A DNA stretch of 5,401 nt from Vulcanimicrobiota bacterium. GTDB taxonomy: Bacteria; Eremiobacterota; Eremiobacteria; Baltobacterales; Baltobacteraceae. Location of the stretch: assembly GCA_030042755.1 (NCBI GenBank), contig JASHZC010000292.1, positions 1 through 5,401 on the forward strand, written 5' to 3'. This document shows, piece after piece, positions 1-4,252 of the stretch; positions within the stretch are counted from its first letter, which is position 1; every line of letters begins with the position of its first letter. The notes beneath the pieces are model-generated. The model was given only the letters and a program-made list of their open reading frames with translations. It made no database searches and was not told the origin of the DNA. A program made the position numbers and the translations under genes.

Positions 1-1057
1 TGAAGCCCACATCGAGAACGCGCCGGTTGAGCATCGCGTAGGTTACGAGCAGCGCCGTCGCAAGCCAAATGAAGGCGCCCACGGAGAAAAATGTGAGAAG
101 AAGGCTCCAGTTGGACACGATTCCGCTGAGGTTGTTAACCACCAAAGCGGCTCCGAGAGCGACCGGGAGCGGCAAGACGAGCCACGAGGCTCGTGCACGT
201 TCGGATCGCGGGGTGTTTGCGACGGCGGTAACCGCAACAACGGCTACGGATATCGTGCTCAGCGCGTTGAGAGCGCCTCCCAGCAGCCCCATCACCGAGG
301 GAAGTGGATCGATCCGCAATGTCGCCGCGCCGACAGCCGATACAGCCATTGCGAGGAACCACACAGCGTTTGCGCCGTACGCGAGCCAAACGATCGCCTT
401 TCGAAAAGCGGAAGGCTCGCCGAAGCGCGACGCCAACGCGATTACCAGGATCGAAGCGATAACGGCGACTGCAGTGCTAACGACATACAAAATGAGGGTC
501 ACACGCGGTTCGGGCAGGACCAGGGCGTTAGGCGCGAGGGATTGGGAGATCACCAAGCACATCAGGAACGAGGCTAAAATTCGGCCCTCGACCGACCACC
601 AGCGCCGAACCGATATCAGTATTGCGCACAGAATAAACCACGCGAAAGCAATTCCGCGAAGAATAAAGTTCGGGAATTTCCATTGGGAATCGCCTTCCCA
701 AATGGTACTCCCAACAATGCTGGTAGAAAACTCGCTTGAACCGCGGTGGACCCGCAGCACAATGGGGCGGGTTGCCATCAACTGCCACAAGATTCCGATT
801 CTTGCGTCGAGACTTTGCTCGCGCAGATCCAGCAGGTCGCCCTCATGCAGGCCCGCTTTCGCCGTGGCTCCGTTTCGGCGTGGCTGCTCAATCACTACCT
901 GGAATGGTTGGCCCGTTCGGATAAACGTACTGTCCCAAAAGCCGTACCATGGCCGGCCGCCGACGCCTTGATAATCGGCCTCATGGGTGATCCATGCGAC
1001 CAATCCGACCGCGCAAAGCGCCAACAAGAACCACTTCCAACGGGTGTCCGTAGCCAT
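1..1057 (-). CDS. Multi-pass membrane sensor with N-terminal PDZ-like domain (partial)
   Basis: The minus strand is open from an ATG at 1057 to the left edge, giving 352 residues with no stop; the C-terminus lies outside the window. Residues 9-24 form a first hydrophobic helix. Residues 45-118 resemble a PDZ-like domain, with the core AKAGLHEGDLLDL. Roughly seven more hydrophobic segments follow (about 132-150, 158-175, 185-207, 222-243, 255-280, 291-309, 317-340). The visible part ends in YAMLNRRVLDVGF, which matches YAILKHRVINVSF in the gene at the right edge, so the two are paralogues; by analogy this protein probably continues into a cytoplasmic GAF-like region. I infer a membrane sensor or signalling role; ligand and output are unknown. 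An in-frame ATG at 1069 is possible, but it overlaps a -10-like TACAAT, so 1057 is preferred. The gene is divergent from the YdeI-family gene. Confidence is high for coding, moderate for function. Confidence 0.85.
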   Translation of the reverse strand, partial: MATDTRWKWFLLALCAVGLVAWITHEADYQGVGGRPWYGFWDSTFIRTGQPFQVVIEQPRRNGATAKAGLHEGDLLDLREQSLDARIGILWQLMATRPIVLRVHRGSSEFSTSIVGSTIWEGDSQWKFPNFILRGIAFAWFILCAILISVRRWWSVEGRILASFLMCLVISQSLAPNALVLPEPRVTLILYVVSTAVAVIASILVIALASRFGEPSAFRKAIVWLAYGANAVWFLAMAVSAVGAATLRIDPLPSVMGLLGGALNALSTISVAVVAVTAVANTPRSERARASWLVLPLPVALGAALVVNNLSGIVSNWSLLLTFFSVGAFIWLATALLVTYAMLNRRVLDVGF

Positions 1058-1067
1058 CGATGAACGC

Positions 1068-1097
1068 ATTGTATCCGGCTAGAAGAACGCCTGCCAC
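1068..1097 (-). promoter_or_regulatory. Putative promoter of the left membrane-sensor gene
   Basis: On the minus strand, GTGGCA (1092-1097, 4 of 6 to the -35 consensus) is separated by 18 bases from TACAAT (1068-1073, 5 of 6 to the -10 consensus). Transcription would begin near 1061, only about four bases before the ATG at 1057, which fits the absence of a Shine-Dalgarno sequence. This is prediction by eye only. Confidence 0.4.
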
Positions 1098-1135
1098 GGG
1101 AGATCGCGAGACCGCCGGGAGCGAATAGTAAAGCG

Positions 1136-1702
1136 ATGGAGATGGCTTATCGGGAGCGGTGGAAGGCGGAGATCGCAGAGATGCGACGGGTACTTGCCTC
1201 CTTCGCTCTGATAGAAGAATGCAAGTGGGGTAAACCGACGTACACGCTGGGTAGGAAGAACGTCGTCATCCTTCAGGGATTTAAAGAGTATTTTGCGCTG
1301 GGGTTCTTTCAAGGGGCATTGCTGAAAGACCCAAAGCATTTGCTGGTCCAACTCGGACAGACGCAGGCGCTGCGCGTGATGAAGTTCACTAGCGTACCGG
1401 AGATCGCTGCCAGTGCGACGGCGATCAAGGCTTTCGTTCGCCAGGCGATAGCGGTAGAGCGAGCCGGACTGCGGGTGCAAAAGAAACCGCCAAACTTGGC
1501 GGTACCGAAGGAGCTCAAGGAAAAATTTCGCAAGGAGCCGCGGTTGGCGAAAGCCTTTGCTGCGCTAACGCCCGGACGGCAACGGAGCTATCTCTACCAT
1601 TTCGCCGAAGCGAAGCAATCAAAAACGCGGATCGCCCGAATTGAGAAAGCTATGCCCCGTATTTTCGCGGGGATTGGGCATCTCGAGCGCCCCAAACGAT
1701 AG
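1136..1702 (+). CDS. YdeI/DUF1801 family protein
   Basis: A 188-residue soluble protein that I recognise as the YdeI (YdeI/OmpD-associated, DUF1801) family. The N-terminal DUF1801-like part spans about residues 25-108 and carries the characteristic CKWGKPTYTL, VVILQGFKEYFALGFF and GALLKDP strings. The C-terminal part (about 124-178) carries LTPGRQRSYLYHF, AKQSKTRIARIEK and MPRI, which are hallmarks of the family. No enzymatic reaction is established for it as far as I know, so I give none. The length is close to the usual 190-200 residues, with a slightly short N-terminus. The frame is open upstream to 1064 but offers no ATG, GTG or TTG, so the start is 1136 or the ATG at 1142; no good Shine-Dalgarno fits either. 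The gene is convergent with the TetR gene, with eight bases between the stops, and divergent from the left membrane gene. Confidence 0.93.
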   Translation: MEMAYRERWKAEIAEMRRVLASFALIEECKWGKPTYTLGRKNVVILQGFKEYFALGFFQGALLKDPKHLLVQLGQTQALRVMKFTSVPEIAASATAIKAFVRQAIAVERAGLRVQKKPPNLAVPKELKEKFRKEPRLAKAFAALTPGRQRSYLYHFAEAKQSKTRIARIEKAMPRIFAGIGHLERPKR

Positions 1703-1710
1703 CCATCTAT

Positions 1711-2313
1711 TTAGTGTAATCGCTCGCCGCCAAGTTCGCCGAGGGTGCGGCGCGCAGCCGCCACGATCTCATCGGAGAGCTTTGGATCGGATTTGGCAAC
1801 CGCGCGTGCGGCAACGATCGCGCCGATGCAGCCTGCCGCTATGGTAAGCGCGCGTTCACGACGGTTGGATCCCGATTGCTCGCCGTCACGCATGGCATTC
1901 TCCAGTGCTGTCGCGAAGCGAGCGAAACCAGACGTGAAGGCGGAACTCACGCGCTTTCCCTGCCGCGCGATCTCGCTGCCCGACGCCGTCATCGCACAGC
2001 CCTTCGTGATGTCGTCCCGATGTGCTTCATTGACGTAGAAGTCGAGATACGTTCCGATCGGCGAATCGACGCCTTCGGCGAGAGTCATCATTTGTTCGTA
2101 GCTGCGATCCAATGAATCGTCTATGGCCGCGGCCGCAATCGCTTGCTTTGAATCGAACTGCGCGTAGAGCGCACCATGTGTTAGGCCGGCTTCCCTGCCA
2201 ATGTCCGCGACCCCAACTCCATCGATACCGTGTCGACGAAAGAGCTTTCCCGCCGCGCGCACGAGCGCTCGCCGGTTTTGAGCCGCTTTCTCCTTTTGCC
2301 TAGGCGGCCGCAA
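1711..2313 (-). CDS. TetR/AcrR family transcriptional regulator
   Basis: A 200-residue one-component repressor. The N-terminal TetR DNA-binding domain spans about residues 12-60: helix 1 is ALVRAAGKLFRRHG, and the helix-turn-helix is VGVADIGREAGLTHGALYAQF (33-53, read as two parts), followed by the usual SKQAI. The C-terminal half (about 75-195) is the ligand-binding and dimerisation domain, with the stretch HRDDITKGCAMTASGSEIAR that I recall from one TetR subgroup (Cys106). The effector is unknown. The start is TTG at 2313: no in-frame ATG or GTG lies between it and the upstream stop, and it places helix 1 at the normal distance from the N-terminus. No Shine-Dalgarno is visible. The gene is divergent from the tautomerase gene across 64 bases, the usual arrangement for a TetR protein controlling its neighbour and itself. 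It is convergent with the YdeI-family gene. Confidence 0.94.
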   Translation of the reverse strand: MRPPRQKEKAAQNRRALVRAAGKLFRRHGIDGVGVADIGREAGLTHGALYAQFDSKQAIAAAAIDDSLDRSYEQMMTLAEGVDSPIGTYLDFYVNEAHRDDITKGCAMTASGSEIARQGKRVSSAFTSGFARFATALENAMRDGEQSGSNRRERALTIAAGCIGAIVAARAVAKSDPKLSDEIVAAARRTLGELGGERLH

Positions 2314-2318
2314 GCTGT

Positions 2319-2341
2319 TAACATTATGGGTGCAATGATTA
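2319..2341. promoter_or_regulatory. Candidate TetR operator in the divergent intergenic region
   Basis: An imperfect inverted repeat, TAACATT (2319-2325) and AATGATTA (2334-2341), has arms that pair as TAA(T)CATT across an eight-base centre with one bulged base. It overlaps a perfect eight-base palindrome TGTTAACA (2316-2323). It lies in the AT-richer part of the 64-base gap between the TetR and tautomerase starts, next to a CATAAT hexamer on the minus strand (2322-2327) that could be the TetR -10 element. Position and symmetry suit a TetR operator; binding is inference. Confidence 0.35.
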
Positions 2342-2363
2342 GCGTCCAGCGGTCGTAACGAAA

Positions 2364-2367
2364 AAGG
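2364..2367 (+). promoter_or_regulatory. Ribosome binding site of the tautomerase gene
   Basis: AAGG within a run of A residues lies ten bases before the ATG at 2378. It supports that start, which puts proline directly after the initiator methionine. It also implies that this gene, unlike several neighbours, has a true 5' leader. Confidence 0.5.
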
Positions 2368-2377
2368 CTGGTTTCAC

Positions 2378-2809
2378 ATGCCAATGATCGATGTTTATGC
2401 CAGAGCCGGTACGTTTGCTGACAAGCCGAAGCTCATCGTGGATCTCACCGCGGCGATGATGCGGTGGGAAGGCGTTCCGTCGATCGCGCTATTCAAAGAC
2501 AATACGGCTGCGTTTGTCCACGATCTCGGCGCCGATTCGCTCGGCAACGCGGAAGGAAGAAGTGACTACGTGCGCGTGCAGGTCGTGACGCCCGTCGGCG
2601 TGCTCAATCGTGACAAACAGCTTGGCGTCGTCGAGGAGATGACCGCGATTGTTGCCGCTGCTGCGGCGGACGCGACGCTGCGCGATCGCACGTGGGTGAT
2701 CATTACCGAGGCTCCGGACGGCGGCTGGGGCATTGGCGGGCATGCTTATCTGAGCGCTGAAATTGCAGCCGCAGCGCGAGCACAGTTGAGTGCCGGGAAA
2801 AGCTCTTAG
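2378..2809 (+). CDS. Tautomerase family protein (4-oxalocrotonate tautomerase/MIF superfamily)
   Basis: A 143-residue protein of the tautomerase superfamily, whose members use an N-terminal proline, freed by methionine removal, as the catalytic base for keto-enol tautomerisation and related reactions. The protein begins MPMIDVYA, so Pro2 is in the right place. Length and layout fit a double-unit member: a first beta-alpha-beta half (about 2-60) and a second starting near YVRVQVVTPVGVL (64-76), ending in RTWVIITEAPDGGWGIGGHA (104-123). I recall close full-length relatives annotated only as tautomerase family protein, so the substrate is unknown. The start at 2378 is supported by Pro2 and by AAGG ten bases upstream. 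The gene is divergent from the TetR gene, which probably represses it, and its TAG stop overlaps the stop of the minus-strand gene downstream by four bases. Confidence 0.93.
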   Translation: MPMIDVYARAGTFADKPKLIVDLTAAMMRWEGVPSIALFKDNTAAFVHDLGADSLGNAEGRSDYVRVQVVTPVGVLNRDKQLGVVEEMTAIVAAAAADATLRDRTWVIITEAPDGGWGIGGHAYLSAEIAAAARAQLSAGKSS

Positions 2810-3189
2810 TTGAGCGATCGTGGCCCAACACTGAACGAGCCCGAGGCGCAAATCTCCAGGATCTGCTCGGCGCTCAGCCGTCGGAAACTCGCGTTGCAAT
2901 ATTCAAATGAATCGCCGGCTGGAGTCTCATCGTAACGTGCCTGGGCACCGGGATTGAGCTGTGCTCGTTGCTGGATCGTCTTGTTCTTGAAGTTCACCCG
3001 GTACGCGCGATCCGCTCCGAAGAGAAAGACCTCTCCGCGGCTATTCGCATAGCCGCCATAAATCGGCTCAGAGGGCGCCGGAACGACTCCCTTCGAAATC
3101 TTTTTGTTTAAATTGAGGACGCCAACCGGCGTGGTATCTAACATAATGCAGATACTAGAACCCAGGGAGATGGCAAAGGGTTGCACCAC
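2806..3189 (-). CDS. Hypothetical protein, unrecognised; start uncertain
   Basis: An open frame of 127 codons from GTG at 3189, or 112 codons from the ATG at 3144. I do not recognise the family. Composition and codon use look like real coding sequence, and no competing frame covers 2810-3217. The middle part, with GGYANSRGEVFLFGADRAY and RVNFKNKTI, reads like alternating beta strands such as a repeat blade; the C-terminal part is more helical and holds two cysteines, in EYCNAS and LEICAS. The frame stays open upstream of 3189 to a stop near 3238 and encodes a hydrophobic stretch (YTVVAAVVQPFAISLGSS) resembling a signal sequence but lacking a standard start. A TAGTAT hexamer seven bases before the ATG at 3144 suggests a leaderless start there. 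It converges on the tautomerase gene with a four-base stop overlap. It could be a truncated remnant of a longer protein. Confidence 0.62.
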   Translation of the reverse strand: MVQPFAISLGSSICIMLDTTPVGVLNLNKKISKGVVPAPSEPIYGGYANSRGEVFLFGADRAYRVNFKNKTIQQRAQLNPGAQARYDETPAGDSFEYCNASFRRLSAEQILEICASGSFSVGPRSLN

Positions 3190-3211
3190 CGCGGCGACGA
3201 CCGTGTAGAAT
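3181..3211 (+). promoter_or_regulatory. Putative leaderless promoter of the three-gene plus-strand cluster
   Basis: TTGCAC (3181-3186) and TAGAAT (3206-3211, 5 of 6 to the -10 consensus) are separated by 19 bases. The -10 element ends six bases before the ATG at 3218, which would place the transcript start at or next to that ATG. No Shine-Dalgarno is present. The -35 match is weak and the spacing long, so the support comes mainly from the -10 element. Confidence 0.4.
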
Positions 3212-3217
3212 AGACAA

Positions 3218-3529
3218 ATGTCGAACGAGTATCGCGGCTATCGATATGAGCTAGAGGCTGCGGAGCTCCAGGGGAAGGTTGCGCACGATGCTATGGAAGC
3301 GTGGGTGAGCCGTCCGCTTGACGCGCCCGACGTCCCCGGTAAAGTGTTGGAAAACCACGCGAAGGATTTGCGTACGAGCCGCGAGCGATTGCAACGTTTG
3401 CTCCAAGAACATGGCGCTCGCGACGATATCGAAGCCGCGCTCCTTGCGAACGAAAAATATCATCGCGCGCTGGGCTTGAGCATCAGGGGCGAAGCTCAAC
3501 CCGACAGCGACGACAGCCAAGGACGCTAG
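3218..3529 (+). CDS. Hypothetical protein, small soluble helical
   Basis: A 103-residue protein that I do not recognise. It has no signal peptide, membrane segment or cysteine. It is charged and largely helix-forming: residues about 8-30 and 42-66 (HAKDLRTSRERLQRLLQEHG) look amphipathic and could form a short coiled coil, separated by a proline-containing turn (SRPLDAPDVPGK). The last dozen residues are polar and probably disordered. The plus-strand codon pattern is normal. The ATG at 3218 has no Shine-Dalgarno but sits six bases after a TAGAAT -10-like element, so it may be translated from a leaderless mRNA. The RibD-C/DHFR-fold gene begins five bases after its stop, so the two are probably co-transcribed and perhaps translationally coupled. 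Confidence is good that it is coding, none on function. Confidence 0.75.
   Translation: MSNEYRGYRYELEAAELQGKVAHDAMEAWVSRPLDAPDVPGKVLENHAKDLRTSRERLQRLLQEHGARDDIEAALLANEKYHRALGLSIRGEAQPDSDDSQGR
3519..3523 (+). promoter_or_regulatory. Ribosome binding site supporting the GTG start at 3535
   Basis: AAGGA lies eleven bases before the GTG at 3535, inside the last codons of the 103-residue gene. It supports GTG as the start of the RibD-C/DHFR-fold gene and implies coupling with the gene upstream. Confidence 0.45.
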
Positions 3530-3534
3530 CACCG

Positions 3535-4077
3535 GTGGCGAGATTGGTTTTTGCGATGATGCAGTCGCTCGACGGGTACGTCGCGGGCACGGACGGGGCG
3601 CTGTTTGAGCCGCCCGGCGAGGAGCTGTCGCGGCACTTCAACGATCACGTAAGCGGAGTAGCCGGCATGTTGTACGGGCGCCGCATGTACGAGATCATGC
3701 GGTACTGGGATGAGGACCAAGCGGATTGGGATGCGTACGACCATGATTTCGCAGCGATATGGCGGAGCCGGCCGAAATGGGTCGTATCGCGCACGCTGAA
3801 ATCGGTCGGCCCGAACGCGACGCTCGTCGACGGCGACCTTGAAGCGTTTGTGCGCGATCTCCGCGCGCGAATCAAGGGAGAAATCGACGTTGCCGGACCG
3901 GAACTCGCAGCCGGCATAACCGGTCTGGGCTTGATCGATGAGTACCAGCTCTACATCCGGCCGTTCGTGCTCGGCGCGGGCAAGCCGTACTTCGCCGGCG
4001 CGCGACCGCCCCTGCATCTGGCCGGTTTCGAGCGCATCGGCGATGCGGTGCGATTGACGTACTCGCAACCGCGGTAA
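3535..4077 (+). CDS. Dihydrofolate reductase family protein (RibD C-terminal domain fold)
   Basis: A 180-residue stand-alone RibD-C/DHFR-fold protein, a group expected to bind NAD(P)H and reduce small substrates; the physiological substrate is unknown, and it should not be called folA or ribD. Recognisable elements in order: first strand and substrate loop LVFAMMQSLDGYVAG (4-18), GRRMYEIM (48-55), RPKWVVSRTL (79-88), which is the family's K-x-VVSRTL strand, the nucleotide-binding region IDVAGPELAAGI (117-128), and GLIDEYQLYIRPFVLGAGKP (132-151), typical of the C-terminal sheet. Length is normal for the family. The start is GTG, chosen because AAGGA lies eleven bases upstream and the first strand begins directly after it. 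The gene follows the 103-residue gene by five bases and precedes the ChaB-like gene by nine, forming a probable operon. Confidence 0.93.
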   Translation: MARLVFAMMQSLDGYVAGTDGALFEPPGEELSRHFNDHVSGVAGMLYGRRMYEIMRYWDEDQADWDAYDHDFAAIWRSRPKWVVSRTLKSVGPNATLVDGDLEAFVRDLRARIKGEIDVAGPELAAGITGLGLIDEYQLYIRPFVLGAGKPYFAGARPPLHLAGFERIGDAVRLTYSQPR

Positions 4078-4080
4078 GAT
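4054..4080 (+). promoter_or_regulatory. Possible internal promoter for the ChaB-like gene
   Basis: TTGACG (4054-4059, 5 of 6 to -35) and TAAGAT (4075-4080, 4 of 6 to -10) are separated by 15 bases, shorter than the usual 17. The -10-like element overlaps the stop codon of the preceding gene and ends six bases before the ATG at 4087, the same spacing as at 3218. It may allow independent leaderless expression of the small gene within the cluster. Confidence 0.33.
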
Positions 4081-4086
4081 TGTGCC

Positions 4087-4248
4087 ATGCCGTGGACTCC
4101 GGACGATGCCGAAAGACATACGCACAAGGCGAGTACGCCCGAGCTAAAAGAGCTTTGGGCAAGAGTTGCAAACGAATCGCTCGAGCGAGATGGGGATGAA
4201 GGCCGAGCAATCCGCGAAGCAAACGCCGTCGTAGCGCGCCAGGCCTAA
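4087..4248 (+). CDS. Small ChaB-like conserved protein (53 residues)
   Basis: A 53-codon gene beginning MPWTPDDAERHTHKA and ending in TAA at 4246-4248. It matches a widespread family of 50-70 residue proteins resembling the ChaB cation-transport-regulator fold: MPW at the start, D-A-x-R-x-T at 6-12, W24 in LWARVANESL, and the signature GDEGRAIREANAVVAR (36-51). The name ChaB-like rests on recalled similarity; no transport role is proven for such stand-alone copies. It has no Shine-Dalgarno, but a TAAGAT hexamer six bases upstream may serve as a leaderless -10 element. It follows the RibD-C/DHFR-fold gene by nine bases and converges on the right-edge sensor gene with only four bases between stops. 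Its short length makes it easy to miss in automatic calling. Confidence 0.85.
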   Translation: MPWTPDDAERHTHKASTPELKELWARVANESLERDGDEGRAIREANAVVARQA

Positions 4249-4252
4249 AGGA

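Noticed and set aside
69..971. Long plus-strand open frame of 300 codons
   Set aside because: It lies opposite the left membrane-sensor gene. Its translation is Arg/Thr/Ala-rich without domains, whereas the minus strand gives helices, a PDZ-like core and a paralogue match.
1079..1480. Minus-strand open frame of 133 codons under the YdeI-family gene
   Set aside because: The plus strand has unmistakable YdeI/DUF1801 motifs, and the minus frame has no recognisable feature.
3101..3115. T-run followed by A/T-rich bases (tttttgttta) as a terminator or promoter
   Set aside because: No stem precedes the T-run, and it is explained by lysine and asparagine codons of the minus-strand gene.
3526..4125. 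Minus-strand open frame of 199 codons
   Set aside because: It is the shadow of the RibD-C/DHFR-fold gene, which has clear family motifs; the minus translation is Arg-rich and shows no domain.
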